Source: Pseudoflavonifractor sp. An184 (GTDB lineage: Bacteria; Bacillota; Clostridia; Oscillospirales; Oscillospiraceae). Taken from it: 64,000 nucleotides of DNA. The position numbers and the translations under genes were made by a program. The notes below the pieces were generated by a model, which made no database searches, was not told the DNA's origin, and saw only the letters and a list, made by a program, of their open reading frames with translations. Numbering within the stretch: position 1 is the stretch's first letter; each line of letters begins with the position of its first letter. The DNA is taken from positions 1 through 64,000 of the forward strand of contig NZ_NFKI01000001.1 in NCBI RefSeq assembly GCF_002160305.1, given 5' to 3'. Below, piece by piece: positions 1-6,342 of the stretch.

Positions 1-209
1 CTGAAGGGTAAAAGGGCAGAGGTAGTCGATGTTGCTGCCCCTGCGACCTCCGTGCTGCGCATCGGGGAACTGGAGCTCCATCATAAGCACCGCCGGGTGC
101 TCATGGCGGACAGGGAAGTGGAACTCAATCATGGGGAGTATGCCATGCTCTACTGCATGGCCAGTTCACCAGGGCAGGTGTTCTCCAAAGCGCAGCTCTA
201 TGAGGCCGC
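1..209 (+). repeat. Direct repeat, left copy (pairs with 3274-3482)
   Basis: Bases 1-209 match 3274-3482 with a single difference (position 110, A versus G). Similarity drops sharply from position 210 to the end of the gene. The repeat lies inside the winged-helix genes and brackets the methyltransferase/TetR/MATE block. The true left edge cannot be seen. Confidence 0.9.
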
Positions 210-354
210 TTGGGGCGAGGAATATCTACGCGGGACAAACTCCGTGGAGAATACCATCTGGCGGCTGAGAAGAAAACTGGAGGAGGACCCCAGGCATCCG
301 GCGTACATCAAAACAGTGGTGGGGACAGGGTATCGTCTGGATTATCCGCATTGA
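1..354 (+). CDS. Orphan OmpR/PhoB-type winged-helix protein, copy 1 (5' end outside window)
   Basis: Reading frame 1 is open from the first base to a TGA at 352-354. The visible 117 residues match the C-terminal four fifths of the full-length copy at 3205-3648. They form an OmpR/PhoB-type effector domain: a beta strand (SVLRIGELELHHK), an HTH core around VFSKAQLYEAAW, a recognition helix around SVENTIWRLRRKLEEDP, and the C-terminal wing ending in GTGYRLDYP. The phospho-receiver domain of a normal response regulator is absent in the full-length copies, so this is probably not a two-component regulator. The first 209 bases are almost identical to 3274-3482. The DNA target is unknown. The start codon lies upstream of the window. 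Confidence 0.85.
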   Translation: MKGKRAEVVDVAAPATSVLRIGELELHHKHRRVLMADREVELNHGEYAMLYCMASSPGQVFSKAQLYEAAWGEEYLRGTNSVENTIWRLRRKLEEDPRHPAYIKTVVGTGYRLDYPH

Positions 355-402
355 AGAAGAGGGGAGAAGCGATAGTTAATCTTTTACTTGTAATTAGCAA
401 AA

Positions 403-449
403 AATGAATGAACATTATTCATTGACATTTCAAAAAAGGGTGCTATACT
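403..449 (+). promoter_or_regulatory. Promoter and TetR-type operator of the methyltransferase gene
   Basis: An inverted repeat AATGAAT (403-409) / ATTCATT (417-423) overlaps the -35 element TTGACA (422-427), which is spaced 16 bp from a TATACT -10 (444-449). Related palindromes precede the TetR gene (1078-1098) and the MATE gene (1753-1769), so all three are probably repressed by the TetR protein encoded at 1148. Confidence 0.75.
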
Positions 450-473
450 AATTGGTGGAAAGGAGGTCAAACC

Positions 474-1082
474 ATGAACACCATAAAAGAAAACTCGAAA
501 GCTGCATTTAATCAGCAGGCTGCCACCTATGATAAAGATATTAAGGGCCAGCACGCCCGCTCTCTTTATCCCGTCCTGCTGGAAAAGCTGTCGCACATTC
601 CGTTTCAATCTGCCCTCGATTTGGGATGCGGGACTGGTGAAGTGCTAAAGCTCATTTTGCAGAAAGATCCCCATAAAGAATTGTGCGGCATTGATCTATC
701 AGAGGAAATGCTTGCTGTTGCGAAATCGAAACTACCGGAACAAGTCAAGCTATTGTTGGGGGACAGCGAGGCACTCCCTTTCCCGGACAACGCCTTTGAT
801 GTTGTGTATTGCAACGACTCTTTTCATCATTATCCTGCACCGAAAGATGTATTAAGAGAGATAAACCGAGTATTGAAGCCGGGCGGCACTTTCCTGATGG
901 GAGATTGCTGGCAACCTTTTGTAGGTCGCGTGATCATGAATTTTTATGTGCGTCATAGTAAAGAAGGAGATGTGAAGATTTACTCTGAAGCCGAACTCGT
1001 CTCCATGCTTTCAGCATTTTTTCATAATGTATCATGGGAAAAGGTTGGTAACACGGCGTGTATTGCTATGGGTGAAAAATGA
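474..1082 (+). CDS. Class I SAM-dependent methyltransferase (UbiE-like fold)
   Basis: This 202-residue protein has the SAM-binding motif I LDLGCGTGE at residues 49-57, an acidic ribose-binding position in GIDLS (72-76), a DSEALPFPDNAFDVV motif (97-111) and the LKPGG loop (134-138). These are standard for the UbiE/Methyltransf_11 group of small-molecule methyltransferases. The methyl acceptor cannot be read from the sequence. The ATG at 474 follows a good AGGAGGT ribosome site. It is the first gene of a three-gene block with a TetR regulator and a MATE pump, and it shares their palindromic operator. That suggests a role in modifying or resisting a toxic small molecule. Its base composition is AT-richer than the transporter genes downstream, consistent with separate acquisition. 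Confidence 0.85.
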   Translation: MNTIKENSKAAFNQQAATYDKDIKGQHARSLYPVLLEKLSHIPFQSALDLGCGTGEVLKLILQKDPHKELCGIDLSEEMLAVAKSKLPEQVKLLLGDSEALPFPDNAFDVVYCNDSFHHYPAPKDVLREINRVLKPGGTFLMGDCWQPFVGRVIMNFYVRHSKEGDVKIYSEAELVSMLSAFFHNVSWEKVGNTACIAMGEK

Positions 1083-1125
1083 TTGATATTCACTCATTGA
1101 TTTTTTAGAAAGGGAGTGCTATCAT
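1078..1125 (+). promoter_or_regulatory. Promoter/operator of the TetR gene
   Basis: A 21-bp palindrome-like site (1078-1098, arms AATGA/TCATT) aligns with the operator at 403-423 and overlaps the methyltransferase stop codon. It is followed by TTGATT (1097-1102), a 17-bp spacer and TATCAT (1120-1125). The site position implies autorepression. Confidence 0.7.
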
Positions 1126-1147
1126 AGAAAGAAAGGAGGCTCAGACT

Positions 1148-1708
1148 ATGCGGGTTACAAAGGAGCCGGAAATACGCAAGCAGGAGATTTTAGATACTGC
1201 CCTCAAATTGTTCGGGGAAAATGGATATGAAAAGACCTCGATTACGGATATAGCAAAAGCAATCGGTGTGGCACAGGGTCTATGCTATCGCTATTTTCCG
1301 TCTAAAGAGGCGCTGTTTGACAGCGCGATTGAACAATATGCGGATGTCCTGGTGGAGCAGTTTATCGGTGCTGAAAAGGACGATCACAAGACCTTACGGC
1401 AGATCATTGAAGATATGCCTGCCACTATGGAAGAACGGGACACAAAATATTATTCAGTCTTTCACGGCGCAGAAAACAAGAAATTCCACGATCAGCTTTC
1501 TCTCAAAGTCTGTGAGAAGTTGGTTCCGCTTGTAGAAAAATTGTTGCTACGCGCTCGGCAAAAGGGTGAAATCCAGTTTGATGATATTCAGGCCGCTGCG
1601 ATGTTCTGTGTATATGGGCAGCTTGGTATCCTGCTGGCAGACGATTTGACACAAGATGATAAGTCAAAAAGGATCCGTGAATTTCTTATATTTGCATTAC
1701 ACCTTTGA
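1148..1708 (+). CDS. TetR/AcrR-family repressor
   Basis: The protein has 186 residues. Its N-terminal HTH (about residues 15-60: ILDTALKLFGENGYEKTSITDIAKAIGVAQGLCYRYFPSKEALF) is the typical TetR pattern with the conserved YRYFPSKEAL segment. The C-terminal two thirds would be the helical ligand pocket, and the ligand is unknown. The ATG has an AAAGGAGG site. Its own promoter and the promoters of the flanking methyltransferase and MATE genes carry related AATGAAT/ATTCATT palindromes, so it most likely controls all three. It does not resemble the four TetR genes that precede the ABC pairs beyond the family fold, and its codon use is AT-richer. Confidence 0.88.
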   Translation: MRVTKEPEIRKQEILDTALKLFGENGYEKTSITDIAKAIGVAQGLCYRYFPSKEALFDSAIEQYADVLVEQFIGAEKDDHKTLRQIIEDMPATMEERDTKYYSVFHGAENKKFHDQLSLKVCEKLVPLVEKLLLRARQKGEIQFDDIQAAAMFCVYGQLGILLADDLTQDDKSKRIREFLIFALHL

Positions 1709-1710
1709 AA

Positions 1711-1741
1711 CTGATCCCCCGCTCTGGGGCGGGGGATTTTT
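1711..1741 (+). terminator. Intrinsic terminator after the TetR gene
   Basis: A GC-rich hairpin (ATCCCCC ... GGGGGAT, about 1714-1737) is followed directly by a T run. It lies just before the MATE operator, separating the two transcription units. Confidence 0.8.
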
Positions 1742-1752
1742 AAGGACCTGTT

Positions 1753-1769
1753 AATGAATGTTATTCATT
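1753..1769 (+). promoter_or_regulatory. TetR-type operator upstream of the MATE gene
   Basis: A perfect inverted repeat AATGAAT-GTT-ATTCATT sits 24 bp upstream of the MATE start. It has the same half sites as the 403-423 operator but a 3-bp instead of 7-bp spacer. I could not assign a clear -35/-10 pair. Confidence 0.65.
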
Positions 1770-1793
1770 CAATTATTAAGAAAGGTGATTATC

Positions 1794-3128
1794 ATGCCAA
1801 CTAAAATCGACTTTATAGGCGGGAACACAAAGCGTTGCCTTATGGCGATGGCGCTCCCGATGATTGCCGCCATGTTCCTCAATATGATGTATAACCTTGT
1901 AGACAGCCTGTGGATCGGAAATTTGCTCGGAGAAACGGCTTATGCCGCTTTGACAAACTCCACTCCTATCATTCTGATCTTAACCTCTGTTGCGATGGGG
2001 GCGACTAATGGTGTGTCGATCCTGATCTCCCAGGCGATTGGCGCAAAGGATAAGAAAAAGACAGAAAGTTTGATTGCCACATCATTCAGCGTTGCGGTAG
2101 CTTTCTCCTTTCTCGTGACGATTTTGCTTGAGGCTTTGCTTCCGGGAATTTTGAAGGTTTTGAACACCCCAGCTGAAACTTATGATATGGCATACAGCTA
2201 CTTGGCGATCTATATCCTCGGATATTTGGCGGTTTACCTTTACCTTTATTTTACCGCTGTATTGAGGAGCTTCGGCAATTCTATGTTTCAAGCAGTAGCC
2301 ATGCTGGTGTCAACAATTTTGAACGCGATCCTCGATCCTATTTTTATCCACTTCATCGGATTTCACGGCGCGGCGATTGCTACACTACTTTCTCAGGTAA
2401 TTTGCTTACTGTTCATGCTGGCCTATCTGAAAAAGAAGAATCTGTTTGCGTTCAAAATCTCTGCATTTGATAAGAGTGATATATTGCCACTTATTCAGAA
2501 GGCAATTCCTTCTGTCATTCAGCAAAGCATCCCGGCCATCAGCACAACTTCTCTCACCGCACTTGTCAGCACATATAGCGTCACTGCAATAGCGGCTTAT
2601 GGGGTAACAGGAAAATTGGAAACCATACTTTTCTACCCGGCGATGGCGCTAAACATGGTCTTAACTACCATCATCGGGCAGTGCGTTGGCGGAAGTCGAT
2701 ACGACAGGGCTAAAGACTATCTGAAATGTGCATTGGGTTACGGCTGTGGTTTGCTTGTAATTCTTTCTGTTTTGGTGGTCGGGTTTTCAAGACGGCTTTC
2801 CGTTCTATTTGTTCGCAGTGAGGATGTGGCCACTATCGTTGGAACATATTTTTTGATTGTCAGCATTGGATATGTTCTTAATACCGTCACAAATTGCTAT
2901 TTAGGTGCCCTCAATGGTATGGGAAAGCCATCAAAGAGTATGTTTTTGATGATTTTCTATTACATTGCAGTCCGGATTCCTCTGGCCTATTTACTTTCCT
3001 ATCTGGGCTTTGGCCTAAATGGAATTTGGGTTGCGGTTCTGGTCAGTCATGTGGTGGCCAGTGTCACCGCATTTACAATGAATCATCTAAATCAGAGTCA
3101 TTTTGGAGCCACCCCGACAAGGATGTAA
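1794..3128 (+). CDS. MATE-family multidrug/metabolite efflux transporter
   Basis: This is a 444-residue polytopic membrane protein with about 12 hydrophobic segments. The N-terminal region (GNTKRCLMAMALPMIAAMF, then MMYNLVDSLWIGNLLG) is characteristic of the MATE family, which exports drugs or metabolites in exchange for Na+ or H+. An upstream ATG at 1758 would extend the frame by 12 residues, but that codon lies inside the operator palindrome. The ATG at 1794 has the AAAGGTG ribosome site and is preferred. The gene shares operator sequences with the TetR and methyltransferase genes, so export may be induced by the TetR ligand. It is AT-richer than the transporter genes downstream. Confidence 0.9.
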   Translation: MPTKIDFIGGNTKRCLMAMALPMIAAMFLNMMYNLVDSLWIGNLLGETAYAALTNSTPIILILTSVAMGATNGVSILISQAIGAKDKKKTESLIATSFSVAVAFSFLVTILLEALLPGILKVLNTPAETYDMAYSYLAIYILGYLAVYLYLYFTAVLRSFGNSMFQAVAMLVSTILNAILDPIFIHFIGFHGAAIATLLSQVICLLFMLAYLKKKNLFAFKISAFDKSDILPLIQKAIPSVIQQSIPAISTTSLTALVSTYSVTAIAAYGVTGKLETILFYPAMALNMVLTTIIGQCVGGSRYDRAKDYLKCALGYGCGLLVILSVLVVGFSRRLSVLFVRSEDVATIVGTYFLIVSIGYVLNTVTNCYLGALNGMGKPSKSMFLMIFYYIAVRIPLAYLLSYLGFGLNGIWVAVLVSHVVASVTAFTMNHLNQSHFGATPTRM

Positions 3129-3204
3129 TCACTTCATTTTGAATCATAATCTTTATTGTATTGAATTGAGATATCCAGATAACGAAACAATAGAGGTGAG
3201 CAGC

Positions 3205-3648
3205 ATGGAGAAGATTATCGTCATCCGGGCCACTGACCCGGACGGCAGCGTGTTCCAGGCCGTCATGGACTCGCTGAAGGGTAAAAGGGCAGAGGTAGTC
3301 GATGTTGCTGCCCCTGCGACCTCCGTGCTGCGCATCGGGGAACTGGAGCTCCATCATAAGCACCGCCGGGTGCTCATGGCGGGCAGGGAAGTGGAACTCA
3401 ATCATGGGGAGTATGCCATGCTCTACTGCATGGCCAGTTCACCAGGGCAGGTGTTCTCCAAAGCGCAGCTCTATGAGGCCGCCTGGGGGGAGGCATATCT
3501 CCACGGAACAAACTCCGTGGAAAATATCATTTGGCGTCTGAGAAGAAAGTTGGAGGAGGATCCCAAACATCCGGGTTACATCAAGACGGTAGTGGGTGCA
3601 GGCTATAAAATAGATATTCATAACAGGCAATCGGGAATGGAAGATTGA
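3205..3648 (+). CDS. Orphan OmpR/PhoB-type winged-helix protein, copy 2
   Basis: The protein has 147 residues. The first ~40 (MEKIIVIRATDPDGSVFQAVMDSLKG...) are only a stub where a response regulator would carry its ~120-residue receiver, and no phospho-acceptor Asp pocket is present. Residues ~42-137 are a complete OmpR/PhoB winged-helix domain (LNHGEYAMLYCMA, FSKAQLYEAAW, SVENIIWRLRRKLEEDPKHPGYIKTVVGAGYKI). The ATG at 3205 follows GAGGTG; an in-frame GTG at 3196 is an alternative. Paralogues lie at 1-354, 11770-12219 and 63080-63529. In the last two cases the gene follows dtxR, whereas here a MATE gene precedes it, as expected if the block at about 370-3180 is an insertion. Target DNA and signal are unknown. 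Confidence 0.85.
   Translation: MEKIIVIRATDPDGSVFQAVMDSLKGKRAEVVDVAAPATSVLRIGELELHHKHRRVLMAGREVELNHGEYAMLYCMASSPGQVFSKAQLYEAAWGEAYLHGTNSVENIIWRLRRKLEEDPKHPGYIKTVVGAGYKIDIHNRQSGMED
3274..3482 (+). repeat. Direct repeat, right copy (pairs with 1-209)
   Basis: This stretch matches bases 1-209 with one difference. The rest of this gene (3483-3648) is instead closer to the third winged-helix copy near 12046-12190. The gene is therefore a mosaic of its paralogues. Confidence 0.9.
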
Positions 3649-3650
3649 AA

Positions 3651-3695
3651 GGAACTGGATGCCACCCATTAAAGGGCGGTATCCAGTTCCTTTTT
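3651..3695 (+). terminator. Intrinsic terminator after winged-helix copy 2
   Basis: A perfect 10-bp stem GGAACTGGAT (3651-3660) / ATCCAGTTCC (3681-3690) is followed by TTTTT. It begins two bases after the stop codon. Confidence 0.9.
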
Positions 3696-3724
3696 GCTAT
3701 GCAAAAGCATAGCAAAAGCGCCCT

Positions 3725-3858
3725 GTGCCGTCTCTGACGGCACGGCATGGAATTTCAGCGCGTGGGCCGGAGACGGCCCACATGCGCGAAACTTCATGTG
3801 CCGCTTACTTTTGCCTGTTATCGTGGTGCGCCCACGGCGCATGAAGTTTCATGCCCTA
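3725..3858. repeat. Cluster of inverted repeats between convergent genes
   Basis: A perfect 8-bp hairpin GTGCCGTC-TCT-GACGGCAC (3725-3743) is followed by a long imperfect hairpin (about 3744-3802) closing on TGGGCCG-GAGA-CGGCCCA (3763-3780). A short palindrome GCATGAAGTTTCATGC lies around 3839-3854 and partly repeats the outer arm of the long hairpin. No open frame covers it. It resembles a dispersed palindromic element more than a simple terminator, although it also lies downstream of the AraC gene on the minus strand. Confidence 0.5.
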
Positions 3859-4821
3859 TTACCGGCTTCCCACTTTCCGGAACTCTCCCGGCAGCAGCCC
3901 GGTGCTCTTCCGGAACAGCTCCGCAAAGCGGCTGGAGGTGGAGTAGCCAACGGTCTGAGCGATCTGGCCGATGGATAAGTCTGTGTTGGTCAGCAGGTAC
4001 TCCGCCTGGCTCATGCGGCGCTGCTGGATGTACTCTGTGATGGTGCAGTCGTAAACCTTTTTGAAACTGCTCTTGAGTTTCGTGGTTCCCATGCAGGCGA
4101 TCTGCGTCAGCCGCTCCATGGGGATCTCCGCGGCATAGTGGTCGCTTAGATAGGCGGCTACGGTCTGGATACGCTCCAGATCCGACTGGGATAACTTGCT
4201 GGGGGTTGCCGGCCTTTTCTTCTGATACTCAACCACAAGGGACAGGGCCTCCGCCACCTTGCTCTCATAGAACAGCTTGGCGGCGATCCCATCCCCGCGA
4301 TAGTTCTGGACTTCAGAAAGCAGTCTGGACATCTCCGGGAAATCAGTGGTCTGGTCGATTTTGCGGAACGCCTCCACTGGGTTTCGGTATTCTTCCGGGT
4401 ATTGCTTCTTGAGGTAGTCCTCATAGTAGGCCGGCATGATCTCGATGCCGATGGAGTGGATGGGGATGTTCTTGTGGATCAGAACCTGATACGGTTCATA
4501 CCCGCCGATATAGGTCTTGATGCACCCGGCGGACAGCCGGCGGTAGGGCGACAGCTCTTCCCCGGAGATGGAGTCATAGCGAGTAATGCTCAGGCACTCC
4601 GGCAGGGAGAACTCCAGCAGGGAGTCCTTATGGAAGAAAAAGTTGTGGATCTTAATGTCGTAGAGGTCCTTCTGTCCATAGGTCCAGTAGGAACCCTCCC
4701 CGATTTCCTGGGAGATTTTCCAGCAGAGGCCCAAGGCCCCATACTGGTGATCGTCGGGGTCGGGGGTAAAACCGTGGCCCTTCAGCATGGATACATAGTA
4801 TGGCTCCGTCATTTCGGGCAT
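3859..4821 (-). CDS. AraC-family transcriptional regulator (PchR-like layout)
   Basis: The protein has 320 residues: an N-terminal ~220-residue ligand/dimer region, a linker, and a C-terminal double HTH of the AraC/XylS type (about residues 225-318). The second HTH reads LSIGQIAQTVGYSTSSRFAELFRKSTGLLPGEFRK, which fits the family signature. AraC proteins of this layout, such as PchR, often sense siderophores or haem and activate the adjacent uptake operon. It diverges from the ECF/ABC operon starting at 5009, and its start lies 188 bp from that operon. Two GACGAAC direct repeats spaced 21 bp in that gap are plausible binding sites. The inducer is unknown. AraC paralogues next to transporters in this window are at 48398 and 56510. 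Confidence 0.88.
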   Translation of the reverse strand: MPEMTEPYYVSMLKGHGFTPDPDDHQYGALGLCWKISQEIGEGSYWTYGQKDLYDIKIHNFFFHKDSLLEFSLPECLSITRYDSISGEELSPYRRLSAGCIKTYIGGYEPYQVLIHKNIPIHSIGIEIMPAYYEDYLKKQYPEEYRNPVEAFRKIDQTTDFPEMSRLLSEVQNYRGDGIAAKLFYESKVAEALSLVVEYQKKRPATPSKLSQSDLERIQTVAAYLSDHYAAEIPMERLTQIACMGTTKLKSSFKKVYDCTITEYIQQRRMSQAEYLLTNTDLSIGQIAQTVGYSTSSRFAELFRKSTGLLPGEFRKVGSR

Positions 4822-4854
4822 AACAAAAGACTCGCCTCCTCTTTACAACGGTTG

Positions 4855-4882
4855 GACGAACTTTTGCAACGAAGAGACGAAC
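4855..4882 (+). promoter_or_regulatory. Direct repeats, candidate AraC-binding sites
   Basis: GACGAAC occurs at 4855-4861 and 4876-4882, exactly 21 bp apart (two helical turns) and just upstream of the putative -35 at 4897. That is the usual arrangement for an AraC-type activator. Assignment to the divergent AraC gene is inference. Confidence 0.5.
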
Positions 4883-4896
4883 CTCGTCTCAAACCC

Positions 4897-4973
4897 TTGC
4901 AAGATGTCCAGACCACGTGTAGTGTATAGGCGATGGTTAGCGACATCTAACCGAATGGTAGCACATCGCCTAT
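4897..4973 (+). promoter_or_regulatory. Box 1: promoter and DtxR-type box of the first ECF/ABC operon
   Basis: A weak promoter (TTGCAA 4897-4902, 17-bp spacer, TAGTGT 4920-4925) is followed after 9 bp by GGTTAG-CGACAT-CTAACC (4935-4952). The box is nested in a second perfect inverted repeat, ATAGGCGATG (4926-4935) / CATCGCCTAT (4964-4973). This is the only box in the window with such an outer repeat. Confidence 0.8.
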
Positions 4974-5008
4974 GAAAAGTCAACACGTTATGAAACAGGA
5001 GGAAAACT

Positions 5009-5620
5009 ATGAGCAGCCAAGCCAATTCACTGAAGAAGGGCCTTACGGTCAAGGACCTTGTGACCACCGGCATTTTCAGCGCCATCTTTTTTGTCTTTAC
5101 GTTGATTGGCGGTCTGCCCTTTGCGCCAAACCCGGTTCTGACCTTTTACATGCCCATGGGTGCGGCGCTGCTGTGCGGCCCCATCTATTTGCTGATGGTC
5201 GCTAAGGTGCAGAAACGCTGGAGCGTCACCATCCTCGGCATCATCATGGGAATCATCTGGTTTGCCACGGGGATGCACTGGGCGTTCTCCCTGGGGTACA
5301 TCGGCATGGGGATCATTGCGGACCTTGTGGCCGGCGCCGGTCACTACCGCAACAAGGCCATCAACCTGCTGTCCTACATGCTGATCTCCCTGGGCGGCAT
5401 CTACACCTATGTGGTATTCTTTATCGACCCGGAGGGCTGGGCCAGCACTATGCTGGATAACGGCACGGAGCAGTCCTACATTGACACCATGAGCGCCTCC
5501 GCGCCCTCCTGGCTGCTGGCGGTCATCGTCGTCGGCACGCTGGTCATCGCGGCCTTCAGCGGGTGGATCGGCGGCAAGATGCTGAAGAAACAGTTCGAGA
5601 AGGCTGGGATCACCGCATGA
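5009..5620 (+). CDS. ECF transporter substrate-binding S component (MptD/Trep_Strep family)
   Basis: This 203-residue integral membrane protein has about six hydrophobic segments. A short polar N-terminus is followed by LTVKDLVTTGIFSAIFFVFTLIGG, the start typical of the MptD/Trep_Strep S-component family. S components bind the substrate and are energised by the T and A subunits, which follow directly with overlapping codons. The ATG at 5009 has a strong CAGGAGG site. Family members in Firmicutes sit in metal/haem-regulated loci; from memory, the streptococcal siaFGH haem importer has a similar gene set. Iron-type regulation is supported here by box 1 upstream. The substrate itself (haem, siderophore or other chelate) cannot be read. 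A second paralogous system lies at 49547-52217. Confidence 0.85.
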   Translation: MSSQANSLKKGLTVKDLVTTGIFSAIFFVFTLIGGLPFAPNPVLTFYMPMGAALLCGPIYLLMVAKVQKRWSVTILGIIMGIIWFATGMHWAFSLGYIGMGIIADLVAGAGHYRNKAINLLSYMLISLGGIYTYVVFFIDPEGWASTMLDNGTEQSYIDTMSASAPSWLLAVIVVGTLVIAAFSGWIGGKMLKKQFEKAGITA

Positions 5621-6342
5621 ACGGCGGAACATCCCCACGGCAAAGACTCTGGCTGGATCCAAGGACGAAAATCCTGCTGCTCCTGCTCTGCATCCTCTCC
5701 GCCATGATGGCCCTGTCCCTGTACTATGAGCTGGGACTCGTGGTGCTGATTGGGCTGTTTGGCGCCTGCTGCGGAAAGTGGAAGTACGCCTGGAAGGGCG
5801 CGGCGTTCTACGGGCTGATCGTCCTGCTCACCTTCTGGATCATGGATACCATGACCGGGACCTGGCGCACCATGTTCATCACATTCCTCGGCCTGTTCCA
5901 CAAGGTGTACCCCTGCGGGATGCTGTCAGGCATCGTCATCTCCACCACTAAGGTCAGCGAGTTTTTGTCAGCCATGAACCGTGTCCATGCGCCGAAAAAT
6001 CTGGTGATCCCGCTGGCGGTCATGCTCCGCTATATCCCCACCATTCAGGAGGACTGGCGGTTCATCAAGGACGCTATGCGGCTGCGGGATGTGTCGCCGT
6101 CCCTGAAAGGACTACTGACCCATCCCGGCATGACCGTAGAGTGCATCTACGTCCCGCTGATGATGGCGGCATCCAAGGCGGCGGATGAACTGTCCATCGC
6201 CTCCATCACCCGGGGAATCGAGAACCCAAAACCAAGGACCTGCCTGGTGCAGATCCGCATGGGGCCGGCGGATGCGGCGGCAATTCTCTGTTTTGGCGCC
6301 TTTTTCGCGGCGGGCCTCTATGGGAAGGGGGTATTTGGATGA
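5617..6342 (+). CDS. ECF transporter transmembrane T component
   Basis: The protein has 241 residues. The N-terminal RLWLDPRTKILLLLLCILSAM is the hallmark start of CbiQ/EcfT proteins (a DPRTK motif before the first helix). About five membrane segments follow, with a cytoplasmic coupling region containing VMLRYIPTIQEDWRFIKDAMRLRD and an ITRGIE motif equivalent to the family's Ala-Arg-Gly coupling motif. The ATG at 5617 overlaps the S-component stop as ATGA. An in-frame ATG at 5563 lies deep in the S gene and is not needed. The protein couples ATP hydrolysis by the following ATPase to tumbling of the S component. Confidence 0.87.
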   Translation: MNGGTSPRQRLWLDPRTKILLLLLCILSAMMALSLYYELGLVVLIGLFGACCGKWKYAWKGAAFYGLIVLLTFWIMDTMTGTWRTMFITFLGLFHKVYPCGMLSGIVISTTKVSEFLSAMNRVHAPKNLVIPLAVMLRYIPTIQEDWRFIKDAMRLRDVSPSLKGLLTHPGMTVECIYVPLMMAASKAADELSIASITRGIENPKPRTCLVQIRMGPADAAAILCFGAFFAAGLYGKGVFG

